Part shown: positions 1 through 8,824 of the stretch, in pieces
Layout: every line of letters starts with the position of its first letter
Position numbering within the stretch: the stretch's first letter is position 1
From: Bacillota bacterium
Lineage (GTDB): Bacteria; Bacillota; Clostridia; Saccharofermentanales; DTU023
NCBI GenBank assembly: GCA_029570375.1
Contig: JAKPXB010000003.1
Span: 1-50,544, forward strand
Direction: 5' to 3'
Length of the DNA: 50,544 bases
The notes under the pieces: model-generated
What the model was told of the DNA's origin: nothing
Seen by the model: the letters and a program-made list of their open reading frames with translations, nothing else
Database searches by the model: none
Made by a program: the position numbers and the translations under genes

Positions 1-37
1 GACTGGCTGGACACTCAAGGGATAATCATGCCATATT

Positions 38-727
38 CTACAAATACTGACAGATGAATCCCACAACCTCCTCCGGTTTATCCGCGATATAATCGGGATT
101 GGCGTCACGGAGGCGCTCGATCGGCTGGTATCCCCATGTGACGGCGATGGTGCGCGTGCCGGCGTTCTTCCCGGTAAACACATCGATATCGCTGTCCCCG
201 ACGAAGAACGAACAGCCGGGAAGCGCCTGAAGGTTCTGCAGCACATCGATCGTCAGAGAAGGATCCGGTTTCAGCGGGAATGAAGGCGTGTATCCACGGA
301 TATCTGAGAAAAGATCGGGAGCGAAAGCGGCCGACAGAACGCGCGCGGTCATGGAGGCGTTTTTATTGGTGACGACAGCGAGATCCGCTCCCATCGAACG
401 CAGATCGCGCAGCATCTCCGGCACGCCGTCGAACGGTTCCACCCCATCCGTACAGTGTATTTCGAAAACGTCGAGATAGACCTTCAGCGCTTCTTCAACG
501 ATCAACGGTTCCTCTCTGCCGGCGTGACGCATCAGGCGCTCGACAAGAATGCGGGATCCGTTCCCGATGAACCGAGCCACGAGATCCATGTCAACCGAAG
601 GAAGGCCGAAGTATTTCAGCATCGCGTTTGAAGACACGGTAATGGACGGTAGTGTCTGCAGCAAAGTTCCGTCCAGATCAAAGATGACAACCTGTTTGTC
701 CGGTTTTCCTGTTCCGTTCTCCACCAT
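38..727 (-). CDS. HAD-superfamily phosphatase, phosphoglycolate phosphatase-like
   Basis: The 229-residue protein is a cytoplasmic haloacid-dehalogenase hydrolase. The nucleophile motif DLDGTLLQT lies near residues 17-25, with Asp as nucleophile and the second Asp as acid/base. A helical cap follows. Motif II is the VVTNKN stretch near residue 119, the motif III lysine is in LKPDPS, and the acidic motif IV is VGDSDIDV. Length and cap fit the phosphoglycolate phosphatase / PpaX group, but related enzymes act on pyrophosphate or other phosphate esters, so the substrate is unassigned. It starts with ATG on the minus strand and diverges from the membrane-protein pair to its right. The first 37 bases of the window hold nothing I can call. 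Confidence 0.88.
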   Translation of the reverse strand: MVENGTGKPDKQVVIFDLDGTLLQTLPSITVSSNAMLKYFGLPSVDMDLVARFIGNGSRILVERLMRHAGREEPLIVEEALKVYLDVFEIHCTDGVEPFDGVPEMLRDLRSMGADLAVVTNKNASMTARVLSAAFAPDLFSDIRGYTPSFPLKPDPSLTIDVLQNLQALPGCSFFVGDSDIDVFTGKNAGTRTIAVTWGYQPIERLRDANPDYIADKPEEVVGFICQYL

Positions 728-960
728 CCATGCCCTCTTTCTCTCTTATCACCCGCGGTTTCTCTCCGCGGCAGTCCGCGTACATTAACAAGCGATTTGC
801 GGCCGCCGAGCGGACGGATTCTATTGTAGCCTATACGCCGCGGTTTGTAACGCCGCCAGGGTTCTAACCGATACCATCATCCCGTTCCGCGTCGGCCGCT
901 TTGTGGAAAACAGCGGACAACCGGCGTATACTCAGAACATCCTTATAAAGGAGATTCGTA

Positions 961-1685
961 TGAACTTCTCAGTCAACCACTCCATTCTTTATGTGTTCGC
1001 CGGAATTGTGATTGTGTTCGTTCTCGGTCAGTCGATCTTCTTCCTGCTGAAAGCGCGCAAACGGGCGGTCGAGCTCGGCATATCGAAGAAAATCATCCGC
1101 GGGACGATCACAGGAAGCGCGCTCTTCACGGTCGCTCCCGCGATTGCGATTCTTCTCGGTCTGATCAGTCTGTCCCGCTTCCTCGGGATCCCTCTCCCCT
1201 GGATGCGCCTCTCCGTTCTGGGCGCACTGACCTACGAACTTCCGGCCGCCGCGTCTGTCGCCAAGATACTGAACCTCCCCATGGATCAGTCTGTCGCTGC
1301 CCCCTCCGTGTACATCTCGATCGCCGTCGTCATGACAGTCGGTATTCTTTCGGGAATTCTCATCATCCTCTTTTTCCAGAAGAAGATGCAGGCGCGGCTG
1401 AAGCGCATGAAGGAAAAAGACGCGAAGTGGGGTTCCATCCTCATGGACTCGCTCTTCATCGGCATGATCGCCACTTTTCTGGGTATGGTCTTTTCTGACA
1501 TCCATCTTGGTCTCTCCGGCTGGATCCCCGTCTTTGTCATGCTGTTTTCTTCCGCGCTGATGGCTGTTTGCGGACTTCTTATCAAAAAATGGAAGATGAC
1601 CTGGCTGGAGAATTACGCGATGCCCGTCAGCATGCTGGGCGCCATGGCGTTCGCCATCCCGCTGACATCCTGGATAGGAGGTTAA
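961..1685 (+). CDS. DUF5058-type integral membrane protein
   Basis: I start this at the ATG at 961 rather than at 903, because AAAGGAG lies about 6 bases upstream and the protein then begins MNFSVNHSIL, just before its first membrane helix. The 241-residue product has about six to seven hydrophobic helices with short basic loops (for example KKMQARLKRMKEKD near residue 145), as in a membrane carrier. It resembles the DUF5058 family, which has no established function. The next gene starts one base after its stop and is also a multi-helix membrane protein, so the two are probably co-translated and form a two-component transporter or complex. No ATPase or binding protein accompanies them. Confidence 0.75.
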
Positions 1686-1686
1686 T

Positions 1687-2343
1687 ATGAAATCGTTCTA
1701 CGAAGAAAAAATCCACCGCTGGGGACGCGTTTCACTCGCCCTCGCGATTCTCCTGTTCCTCTCGTACCCCGTACTCGTCTCGGTTTATTTCAAGACGCTC
1801 CCCGACTTCTCGCTCGTGCTGCAGGGTCTTCTGGCTGTCGCCCCCGTTTACTGGACTGTCGGCGCTATCGAGGCGCTGACGTTCGGCCCTATGCTCGGCT
1901 CAGGGGGCGCCTATCTCGGGTTTGTCACCGGCAACCTGACCGCCATGAAAGTCCCCGCCGCCCTCCGCGCCATGCAGATCGCGAAAGCTGAACCGAACAG
2001 CGAAGAGGGCGAGGTTATCTCAACCATTGCCATCGCGGTAAGCTCGATTGTCACCACGCTCATTCTCGTCTTCGGGATGCTGCTGCTCAATACGCTGCGC
2101 CCCGTGCTCGAATCGGCAACACTCGCGCCAGCGTTTGCCAATGTTCTGCCCGCTCTGTTCGGCGGCCTCGCTGTCGTGTTCCTCGCGAAGCACTGGAAGA
2201 TCGCCGTCGTGCCCATGGCGCTGATGCTGACGCTCTTCCTGATCAGGCCGTCGCTCTCGAGCGCGATCAGCCTGCTCATCCCCGTGAGCGCCGTCATCAC
2301 CATTCTCGTCGCGAGAATACTCTATAAGAAGAACAAATTGTAG
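1687..2343 (+). CDS. membrane protein partner of the DUF5058-type protein
   Basis: This 218-residue protein has about five to six hydrophobic helices and a glycine-rich loop in the second third (GPMLGSGGAYLGFVTGN), which looks like a re-entrant or substrate-contact segment. The ATG is one base after the upstream stop and is served by TAGGAGG inside the end of the previous gene, so expression is tightly coupled. I do not recognise a characterised family. Pairing with a DUF5058 protein suggests a two-subunit carrier, but nothing nearby identifies a substrate. The downstream gene is on the opposite strand, so the transcript contains just these two genes. Confidence 0.7.
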   Translation: MKSFYEEKIHRWGRVSLALAILLFLSYPVLVSVYFKTLPDFSLVLQGLLAVAPVYWTVGAIEALTFGPMLGSGGAYLGFVTGNLTAMKVPAALRAMQIAKAEPNSEEGEVISTIAIAVSSIVTTLILVFGMLLLNTLRPVLESATLAPAFANVLPALFGGLAVVFLAKHWKIAVVPMALMLTLFLIRPSLSSAISLLIPVSAVITILVARILYKKNKL

Positions 2344-2463
2344 CGTACTGCCGATGATTAGGGGCAAGCCTTTCCGGCGCGCCCCGGGACACATTCCCCC
2401 ATGGCAGCAAGGTAAAAAACCGCGCTTTTATCATAAAAAACGATCCGTTTACACGCGGAACAG

Positions 2464-3147
2464 TCAAAGCATCGGCCGCTTTAATTTATTCAGATACGCT
2501 TTCCGCTCCGCCGTAATCCGCCTGCTTTCGCGCGCTTTCTGAATCGTCTTGTTGTGAACCCACGCGGTCAGCCTGTTTTCAACAAGATAGGGAACGGCCG
2601 CCTCCCACTGCTTCGCGAGCGCTGTCGCGAAGAACCAGGCGATCATCATCTTCACATAGTATTCGTCCGATGGAATCGACGCCGGTATGTCCAGATACGC
2701 CGGACAAAAATCCTCGTCGAGAAAATGGCTCATCAGCATGCCGAGTCCGAACCGGGATGTATACGTGTGTTTCGATGCCGACCACTCCCTGATTTTCGCG
2801 AGCAGGTCCGGCCGGTTATTTCTGAAGACACGGGGCGACATGATATCGCAGACAGCCCAGTTATCGACAAAGGGAAGAAAGGCGTCGACCGCCTCCACGC
2901 ACGCGCCGTACTCCTTCATTTCAGAGATCAGAAGTCCGTGCAGCATATTCTCATCGTAATAGCGGTGCGGAAGCTCTTTCATGAAAATCAGAGACGCCGG
3001 ATGGCCGCTGATCGCTCTGGCAAGCCTGCGCGCTTCCGGCACCCGCACGCCGATGAACAGCTCCTCTGCCACCGTCGGCGTCAATTTGCTTTGAAAAACT
3101 GCGTATGTCTGATCGCGCAGCGCAAACAATTCCCTTTGTATGTCCAT
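2464..3147 (-). CDS. AlkD-like DNA alkylation repair protein
   Basis: The 227-residue protein has the all-helical HEAT-like repeat pattern of the AlkC/AlkD DNA glycosylase family and about its usual length. The family's signature is visible as VDNWAVCD near residues 92-99, whose Trp and Asp correspond to the residues that contact the alkylated nucleotide. WFFATALAK (about residue 170) and the basic C-terminal region, rich in Arg and Lys, suit binding to the DNA backbone. Family members excise positively charged N3- or N7-alkylpurines without base flipping. It is a single-gene unit downstream of the tRNA-Ala gene on the same strand and convergent with the membrane pair. Some members of this fold are not glycosylases, so the activity is inferred. 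Confidence 0.85.
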   Translation of the reverse strand: MDIQRELFALRDQTYAVFQSKLTPTVAEELFIGVRVPEARRLARAISGHPASLIFMKELPHRYYDENMLHGLLISEMKEYGACVEAVDAFLPFVDNWAVCDIMSPRVFRNNRPDLLAKIREWSASKHTYTSRFGLGMLMSHFLDEDFCPAYLDIPASIPSDEYYVKMMIAWFFATALAKQWEAAVPYLVENRLTAWVHNKTIQKARESRRITAERKAYLNKLKRPML

Positions 3148-3249
3148 GCGCGCATTTCCTCTCCGTGATTCCGTTTGTCTCTTACTTCTTTCCGTTAGTC
3201 TTCTGCGTCATTCCGCTTGTCTCTTTTCGTCTCTTATTTTATGGCAAAA

Positions 3250-3285
3250 GAAAACCCGCGCAAACTCTTGATCTGCGTGGGTTTG
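3250..3285 (-). terminator. intrinsic terminator after tRNA-Ala
   Basis: Read on the minus strand, an AAACCCACGCA / TGCGCGGGTTT stem (one mismatch) with a loop of about 11 bases is followed by TTTTCTTTT. It lies only a few bases beyond the tRNA 3' end, as expected for a tRNA transcription unit. Confidence 0.75.
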
Positions 3286-3289
3286 TTGT

Positions 3290-3365
3290 TGGTGGACGAT
3301 AAGAGATTCGAACTCTCGACCTCTGCGATGCGAACGCAGCGCTCTCCCAACTGAGCTAATCGCCC
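3290..3365 (-). tRNA. tRNA-Ala (anticodon CGC)
   Basis: On the minus strand this 76-base sequence folds as a complete tRNA with an encoded CCA. The acceptor stem is GGGCGAT paired with ATCGTCC and contains a G3:U70 wobble pair, the identity element of alanyl-tRNA. The D arm is AGCTCAGTTGGGAGAGC, the anticodon stem CTGCG/CGCAG closes the loop TTCGCAT giving anticodon CGC (reads GCG), and the T arm contains GTTCGAATC. Confidence 0.95.
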
Positions 3366-3395
3366 GTCATGCCCCGCAATGGCAGGCACCATGCT

Positions 3396-3423
3396 ATTCT
3401 AACATAAATTTCGGATTTGTCTA
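3396..3423 (-). promoter_or_regulatory. predicted sigma-A promoter for tRNA-Ala
   Basis: On the minus strand, TAGACA and TAGAAT are separated by 16 bases. The -10 box lies about 30 bases upstream of the mature tRNA 5' end, leaving a short leader to be removed by RNase P. Assigned from sequence match only. Confidence 0.5.
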
Positions 3424-3574
3424 CAACATAAATCAGAAGGACGTTCCGTGCACGTTGAGCGATTCAACGATCAATTCGACGGCATTCAGCAAGCTTTCAG
3501 AAGGCGTTTGGCCGAACATCCGGCCAGCCTGCCACTGTCAAAGAACGAACGATCACCCAAGTTTCCGCGGGGGT

Positions 3575-4384
3575 TCAGCCATACATCCGGCCAACCACCC
3601 AGTTGGCGAAACGTATCGGCAGTATTTTAAAAAGAAGCAAAACCAATCGGTAAAAGAGACCGATGCCGTAAAGCGGTTTCGGAGCGTTTTTCTTCGCGAT
3701 CCGGACAAATCTTTCCGCGATCAGCGCCGGCGAAGCGCCTGTCCGTTCATCATGCTCCATCCTGGCGACAGAGCGCTGACAGCGATCGGTCAGAAGGGGC
3801 GCTTCACACGCGATTTTTTCCCTGTTCTCCGTGAAAGATGTCGCGGCGTCGCCAGGCATGATGGCAACGGCGCGGATTCCATAGGGTTTAAGTTCGGTAT
3901 TCAGCGCGAGGGCGAGCATATTCAGGCTCGCCTTGGTAGCGGAATAGAAACTCTGATAGGGAAGAGAGACCACGGCGGCGACAGAACTCGTCAGTACAAT
4001 TCTCCCTTTGCCGCGCGCGAGAAATGGAATGCTCTGCTGGATAACCTCCACAGCCGCAAAAACATTGACATCAAACTGGCGCGCGATTTGTTCTTTAGGC
4101 GTGTCGACAACCGAACCGGAAATGCCGTAGCCCGCATTCGAGAACAGAACATCGAAAAAATCCGTCTGTTCGGCGATTTGACTAAAAGCGTTCTCAACGG
4201 CACGCCCATCGGTAATATCACATGCGATCTGATGAAGCTCTCCCATCTGAACGAAAAAATCGCGGGAGCGGATTGTCCGGGACAGACTGAAGACTTCACA
4301 GCCTTCTCTCAGCAACGTGTCGACGAGCGCCTTGCCAATCCCCGAACTGCCGCCCGTCACAACCGCTTTTCTGATATGGAACAT
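3575..4384 (-). CDS. SDR-family NAD(P)-dependent oxidoreductase
   Basis: The 269-residue protein is a classical short-chain dehydrogenase/reductase. The cofactor motif TGGSSGIG is at residues 10-17, the NAG motif appears in FSNAGYG, the catalytic Ser in VLTSSVAAV, and the YSATK motif near residue 155 carries the catalytic Tyr and Lys. The C-terminal 40 residues are hydrophobic and basic (RLVLLLFKILPIRFANWVVG), suggesting membrane association as in lipid- or sterol-type SDRs. The substrate cannot be read from sequence. It is a single gene divergent from pstS, so their promoters share the 168-base gap. A second, distinct SDR lies at 31911. Confidence 0.88.
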   Translation of the reverse strand: MFHIRKAVVTGGSSGIGKALVDTLLREGCEVFSLSRTIRSRDFFVQMGELHQIACDITDGRAVENAFSQIAEQTDFFDVLFSNAGYGISGSVVDTPKEQIARQFDVNVFAAVEVIQQSIPFLARGKGRIVLTSSVAAVVSLPYQSFYSATKASLNMLALALNTELKPYGIRAVAIMPGDAATSFTENREKIACEAPLLTDRCQRSVARMEHDERTGASPALIAERFVRIAKKNAPKPLYGIGLFYRLVLLLFKILPIRFANWVVGRMYG

Positions 4385-4449
4385 ACCGCACCTCTTTCGT
4401 TAACTGTTTCCTTTCACGCTATTTCATTATAGCGGTGTTCCGCCGCGAA

Positions 4450-4471
4450 TTTACAAATATTTTACATTTAT
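4450..4471 (+). promoter_or_regulatory. PhoP-box-like direct repeat upstream of pstS
   Basis: Two perfect TTTACA hexamers are spaced 11 bases start to start (TTTACA-AATAT-TTTACA-TTTAT), about 80 bases before the pstS start. Tandem TT(A/T/C)ACA repeats with roughly 5-base spacers are the known binding pattern of Bacillus PhoP. The window encodes a PhoB/PhoP-type regulator in the same block, so autoregulation is plausible but inferred. Confidence 0.5.
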
Positions 4472-4552
4472 CATACGACCTCAAAACACTGACTGATTAC
4501 GCTGAAAACGTCAAATGACTGACAAACAGAATGATTTGGAGAGAAGAAAAAT

Positions 4553-5545
4553 ATGAAATTGAAAAAGCGTTTTACGACTCTGTTGACGGTGATCCTCGCA
4601 CTTGCCATGATATTAGCCCTCGCCGCCTGCGATAAAAAACAAGGTACCGACCCGTCACAGCCCGGAGCGGCCAGCGGAACCACGGCCGGGAGTTCTCCCG
4701 GCGGAGACCGTGCCATTCATGTGTACACGCGCGATGCCGCTTCCGGTACGCGTGAGGGTTTTGAATCTGTCGTCGGATTTAAGGGAAAACTCACGGAATA
4801 CGCGAACGAAGTGGCGTCCAATGGAGCTATGGCTCAGCAAGTCGGACAGGACATCAATGGCATCGGTTATGTCTCACTTGTGACGAATTTTGCCGAGAAT
4901 AACCTGAAACCGCTGAAATACGAGGGAGTTGAGGCCACAGAGGCGAATGTGATCAATGGATCGTACACGCTGAAACGGCCGTTCAGCTTTACAACGCGCG
5001 CTGGCAATGATTACGCGAGTGATGAAAAAAAGCAGATCGTCGAAGCCTTTATCGCCTATCTGGCAGACTCGAAAGAAGGCCGTGAAGTAGTAGCCGCCGC
5101 CGGCGGGATTGTCGAAATCGAGACAGGAAAACCCTGGAGCGAACTGAAAGCCCAATACCCCATTGTTGACAAAGATAACAGCGCTCTCGAGATCGTCTGC
5201 GGCGGTTCCACCTCCGTAGAGAAGTGCATCACGGCGGCTCTTGAATCTTTCCAGGGAATCGCCGGGAATGTCCAGTTCAAAATTGACCAGACAGGATCTG
5301 GGGACGGATGGACGCGTGTCCTCGGCGACGAGAAGGATGGCCCGAACGCATCCGATATCGGATTCGCCTCGCGCGACTTCAAAGACACGGAGCCTGTTGA
5401 CGGCGCGCTTCGCCACGGCATCTTCTGTCAGGACGCGATCGTCGCCGTCGTCCATAAAGACAACGCGGTCATGGATCTCACAAAAGAAGAGCTCTACAGC
5501 ATCTTCACCGGGGATACCGGGACATGGGATGCTATCGGCCGATAA
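4553..5545 (+). CDS. pstS: phosphate-binding lipoprotein PstS, apparently circularly permuted
   Basis: The 330-residue protein is the phosphate-binding component of the Pst ABC importer. It has a lipoprotein signal with lipobox LAAC (Cys26) and a low-complexity linker to about residue 52. The order of the two halves is reversed relative to ordinary PstS. Residues 54-187 match the usual C-terminal half (VYTRDAASGTR at 57-67, GIGYVSLV, NGSYTLKRPF, EGREVVAAAGG). Residues 212-330 match the usual N-terminal half (GGSTSV, QTGSGDGWTRV, DIGFASRDF, IVAVVHKDN, LYSIFTG, TWDAIG), ending exactly at the usual mid-protein WxxxG point. Phosphate-contacting segments SGTR (64-67), GSTS (218-221) and TGSGDG are all present, so a working site is expected. 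RBS GGAGAGAAG precedes the ATG. A hairpin separates it from pstC. Confidence 0.88.
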   Translation: MKLKKRFTTLLTVILALAMILALAACDKKQGTDPSQPGAASGTTAGSSPGGDRAIHVYTRDAASGTREGFESVVGFKGKLTEYANEVASNGAMAQQVGQDINGIGYVSLVTNFAENNLKPLKYEGVEATEANVINGSYTLKRPFSFTTRAGNDYASDEKKQIVEAFIAYLADSKEGREVVAAAGGIVEIETGKPWSELKAQYPIVDKDNSALEIVCGGSTSVEKCITAALESFQGIAGNVQFKIDQTGSGDGWTRVLGDEKDGPNASDIGFASRDFKDTEPVDGALRHGIFCQDAIVAVVHKDNAVMDLTKEELYSIFTGDTGTWDAIGR

Positions 5546-5560
5546 GTCCATTGACGAAAA

Positions 5561-5583
5561 GGGCGGGATTCAGTATCCCGCCC
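5561..5583 (+). terminator. hairpin between pstS and pstC (attenuating terminator)
   Basis: A perfect 9-base-pair stem, GGGCGGGAT / ATCCCGCCC with a 5-base loop, is flanked by AAAA and TTCTT, starting 16 bases after the pstS stop. In Pst operons such a site makes the binding protein more abundant than the permease; partial read-through is inferred from the same-strand pstCAB genes that follow. Confidence 0.7.
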
Positions 5584-5641
5584 TTCTTCGCGGATAACCC
5601 GGCAACATAAGGGTCTGGGGAAAAAGATCAATCGAAAACGA

Positions 5642-6610
5642 ATGATGGATATAACGAGAGATAAAAACAGTTCGGAGCGCGCGAGGCTCGCGAGAATACG
5701 CAAGAGGCGCCAGAGAACTGACATGGTTTTCAGGAATTTGTTCAGAATCGCGGGGGTGCTCGCCGCGGTTATGGTCATTCTTATTATCATTTTCGTCACG
5801 TCAAGAGGCATCCGTCCGTTCATTGGCGGAGAAGGCGGGCGGCTTGACCTCAAAGAATTTCTGACAGGTTCCCGATGGCGGTCAGATCAGGGGATCTACG
5901 GATTAGGTTTTGTCATTATCAATACGCTGCTGGTATCGATCGCAGGCGGTGTCCTGGCGTTACCGTCAGCTGTATTAAGCGCCATACTCATCACCCGGAT
6001 CGCGAAAGGAAAAGTCAGCGTCTTTCTCACGACAATCGTGGAAACACTCGCGGCGATTCCCTCCGTCGTCTACGGTGTGTTCGCGGCAGGGAAAATCACG
6101 GTGCTCGTCAGGGATCTGGGACATCTCTTCGGTATTTCGACATATGGCGGCAACTCGTCGCTCGCCGTAATTCTTCTGCTCGCGATTATGACCTATCCCA
6201 CGATGACCACATTGGCTGTGTCGGGCATGCGGTCTGTACCCAGACAGCTCGATTCCGCCTCTCTCGCACTAGGCGCGACACCGACCCAGACCTCGTTTAA
6301 AGTGATCGTTCCCGCGGCGCGGTCCTCCATCGTCACAGGATTTACGCTCGGGCTCGGCCGCGCTTTCGGCGAAGCGACCGCTGTGTCGATGATCGCGGGA
6401 AACGCGCTGACCGGACCGACCTGGAATCCTTTTGATATTACGCGGACACTGACATCGACCATGCTGACGGGGCTTCACGAGACCACCGGACTTGATTACG
6501 AAGTGCGTTTCTCTGTCGGCGTCATCCTCATGGTCGTAATCATTTCGATGAATCTTCTGGTGGCCGCCGCGAAGAAGCGGCTTGAGAAAAAGGGAGGGGC
6601 GGCCCTATGA
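5642..6610 (+). CDS. pstC: phosphate ABC transporter permease PstC
   Basis: The 322-residue inner-membrane permease forms the phosphate channel with PstA. After a basic cytoplasmic N-terminus rich in Arg (about 30 residues) come about six membrane helices. The EAA-type loop that docks on PstB is visible as [25 protein letters not shown] near residue 205, followed by GLGRAFGEATAVSMIAGN, typical of PstC. The start is ATGATG; the second ATG could also be used. No strong Shine-Dalgarno is seen beyond GGGGAAAA. Its stop overlaps the pstA start (ATGA), indicating translational coupling. Confidence 0.93.
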   Translation: MMDITRDKNSSERARLARIRKRRQRTDMVFRNLFRIAGVLAAVMVILIIIFVTSRGIRPFIGGEGGRLDLKEFLTGSRWRSDQGIYGLGFVIINTLLVSIAGGVLALPSAVLSAILITRIAKGKVSVFLTTIVETLAAIPSVVYGVFAAGKITVLVRDLGHLFGISTYGGNSSLAVILLLAIMTYPTMTTLAVSGMRSVPRQLDSASLALGATPTQTSFKVIVPAARSSIVTGFTLGLGRAFGEATAVSMIAGNALTGPTWNPFDITRTLTSTMLTGLHETTGLDYEVRFSVGVILMVVIISMNLLVAAAKKRLEKKGGAAL

Positions 6611-7878
6611 CGCGGGCGCGGAAAGCGAAAGACATTTTAATGCAATCAATCACCTGGGCGGCTTCGGGTCTTTCCGCATGGGTTCTCATCGCGATCCTCG
6701 TATTCATTTTTACTAACGGCTGGAAACTCCTTGACTGGTCCGTCCTTTCCGGCAACTACCATGCGCGGAATATCGTCTCCGGATTTGTGAAAGAATCATT
6801 TGACGAATCGGTCTTCACCCCTCCTCTGTCACTGTCGGCAGAGGATATCGTGTCGGTAAAATTCGGGTTCGCTGTCCGCGATGAGGTAGACAAACAGAAA
6901 AACCATGTTCACACCATCACATGGGTCGACGACCGCTCCCCGCTTCGCGAGGGAACGATCACCACAGCAGGGGCGGCGCAAGGCGATCCGGCGCCTTTTG
7001 CCTCCGGGATGAGTGTTAACAAAATTGTTTTTTCCGACGCGGACGGCCGGGAAGAAACAGTCGGCCGTTTAAAGCAGCAATCCCCTCGAGAGTGGGTGCC
7101 GATCCTCGACAGCAGAGCGGCGTTCATCAAAGAGTTCCATGGAAAAGAACCGGGCGGCGGCATGCGCGGGTCGCTTCTCGCGACGCTGATGCTGATCGGC
7201 CTGTCGCTTCTCTTCTCCGTGCCTGTGGGAATCTTTGCCGCCGTTTATCTTCATGCGGTCGCCAAACAAAACCGACTTACGAAATTTATCCGTTCATCCA
7301 TTGAACTCCTGGCGGGCGTTCCGTCGATCATCTTCAGTATGATGGGGATTACACTCATTTTCCCTCTGATAAAAATCTTCGGGCTCGGAGGGCAGAGCAT
7401 CATCCTAGGCGGCCTCACCATGGCGGTGCTGCTGCTCCCCGTCCTTATCCGGCAGACAGAGGAAGCGCTGCGGGCGGTTCCTTCTTCCTACGCCCAGGCG
7501 AGCCTCGCTCTGGGCGCGACACAGACGGAAACACTCTTCCGGGTTGTTCTGCCTTCCGCCAAAAACGGCATTTTCTCCGCCTGCCTGCTGGCGGTCAGCC
7601 GCATTGTCGGAGAATCTGCCGCACTCATTTTCACGATGGGCACAGCGATCCAGGACTTCCCTAAGCTGACGGAGGGATCGACATCGCTCGCAGTCCAGAT
7701 TTACGTTCTGATGAGGGGTGAAAATCCCAATTTCCGGCTCGCTTCAGCCATTTCCATCGTGATTCTGATCATGATTCTAATACTCAACCTCACCGTAAAA
7801 ATTGTCTCTGAACTGACAGACAGGAAAGGAAATGCATCATGTCCGCCTCGACGCGTCAAAGCCTCAAAAGCCTCTTAA
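6607..7878 (+). CDS. pstA: phosphate ABC transporter permease PstA with enlarged extracytoplasmic loop
   Basis: This is the second Pst permease, 423 residues, well above the roughly 280-300 usual for PstA. Helix 1 is near residues 15-38. Then comes an approximately 140-residue hydrophilic region with no membrane helix (about 40-180), expected to face outside, then the normal permease core beginning [14 protein letters not shown]. The PstB-docking loop [23 protein letters not shown] and the following [15 protein letters not shown] motif are canonical. The gene overlaps pstC by 4 bases and pstB by 40 bases. The C-terminal tail is basic. The extra loop may interact with the unusual PstS, which is inference. 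Confidence 0.9.
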   Translation: MTRARKAKDILMQSITWAASGLSAWVLIAILVFIFTNGWKLLDWSVLSGNYHARNIVSGFVKESFDESVFTPPLSLSAEDIVSVKFGFAVRDEVDKQKNHVHTITWVDDRSPLREGTITTAGAAQGDPAPFASGMSVNKIVFSDADGREETVGRLKQQSPREWVPILDSRAAFIKEFHGKEPGGGMRGSLLATLMLIGLSLLFSVPVGIFAAVYLHAVAKQNRLTKFIRSSIELLAGVPSIIFSMMGITLIFPLIKIFGLGGQSIILGGLTMAVLLLPVLIRQTEEALRAVPSSYAQASLALGATQTETLFRVVLPSAKNGIFSACLLAVSRIVGESAALIFTMGTAIQDFPKLTEGSTSLAVQIYVLMRGENPNFRLASAISIVILIMILILNLTVKIVSELTDRKGNASCPPRRVKASKAS

Positions 7879-8693
7879 CAATAAATAAGAACGCCGCGCA
7901 TTCCGTCAAACCGGTTCAAAGCCTGGTGGCCGGCAATGACGATATCGCGTTTTCACTGAGAAATGTCAATTTATACTACGGCGGTTTTCAGGCATTGAAA
8001 AATATCAATCTCGATATTCCTTCTCGCAGGGTCACCGCGTTTATAGGCCCGTCAGGATGCGGGAAATCGACATTGCTGCGATGTTTTAACCGCATGAACG
8101 ACCTCATCGAAAACTGCCGGGTAGAGGGATCGATCATCCGGAATGGCATCGAATTATACGGTGACAGCGTCGATGTGGTCGACCTGCGCACACATGTCGG
8201 CATGGTCTTTCAACAACCGAACCCTTTTCCCAAGAGCATTTACGATAATGTCGCCTACGGATTGGTCTGCCAGGGAATAAAAAACAGGAAAGTCCTCGAT
8301 GAGGCGGTCGAATCCTCCTTAAAGAAAGCCGCTCTGTGGGATGAGGTGAAAGACAGCCTCCGGCGCGACGCGACTCAGCTCTCCGGCGGGCAGCAGCAAA
8401 GGCTCTGCATCGCCCGTGCGATCGCCCTCGAGCCGGACGTCATTCTGATGGATGAACCGACATCAGCGCTCGATCCGATCGCGACGGCGCGCATAGAAGA
8501 CCTGATCGCGCAGCTCAAAGATGAGTACACAATCGTTATTGTCACCCATTCGATGAGCCAGGCGGCCCGTATCAGCGACAAAACGGCGTTCTTTCTCCTC
8601 GGCGACATGATTGAGTTCGGACCGACTGACGATATATTCCAGAATCCGCGCGACAAGCGGACCGAAGACTATATCACCGGCAAGTTCGGATAA
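7839..8693 (+). CDS. pstB: phosphate ABC transporter ATP-binding protein PstB
   Basis: The 284-residue ATPase drives phosphate import. Walker [10 protein letters not shown] is at residues 70-78, the Q-loop is in [10 protein letters not shown], the signature is [14 protein letters not shown], Walker B is [13 protein letters not shown], and the switch His is in IVTHSM. The [14 protein letters not shown] stretch is characteristic of PstB rather than other importers. The first 35 residues are a poorly conserved extension. The ATG has RBS AGGAAAGGA and lies inside the 3' end of pstA, so the two are coupled. It ends 131 bases before phoU, a gap with no clear terminator. Confidence 0.95.
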   Translation: MSASTRQSLKSLLTINKNAAHSVKPVQSLVAGNDDIAFSLRNVNLYYGGFQALKNINLDIPSRRVTAFIGPSGCGKSTLLRCFNRMNDLIENCRVEGSIIRNGIELYGDSVDVVDLRTHVGMVFQQPNPFPKSIYDNVAYGLVCQGIKNRKVLDEAVESSLKKAALWDEVKDSLRRDATQLSGGQQQRLCIARAIALEPDVILMDEPTSALDPIATARIEDLIAQLKDEYTIVIVTHSMSQAARISDKTAFFLLGDMIEFGPTDDIFQNPRDKRTEDYITGKFG

Positions 8694-8824
8694 CGCGCGG
8701 CAGGTTTGAACCGTTGACAGGAATGCGCCCGATGGCGAGGGGGCAGGCGGCAAAGCCGTCATGAGCTTCTTCCTTTTACCGGACAAAGCGTCCATAATAG
8801 AGTTAGAAACAGGAGTACACCGTT

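Noticed and set aside
3455-4432. 325-codon plus-strand open frame opposite the SDR gene
   Set aside because: It is the antisense shadow of a clear SDR (3575-4384, with TGGSSGIG and YSATK). Its translation is rich in Arg and has no domain or RBS.
5494-5640. A missing 3' half of pstS after the stop
   Set aside because: The sequence after the stop is a hairpin and the pstC leader, with no PstS-like coding. The C-terminal half is already present at the front of the gene.
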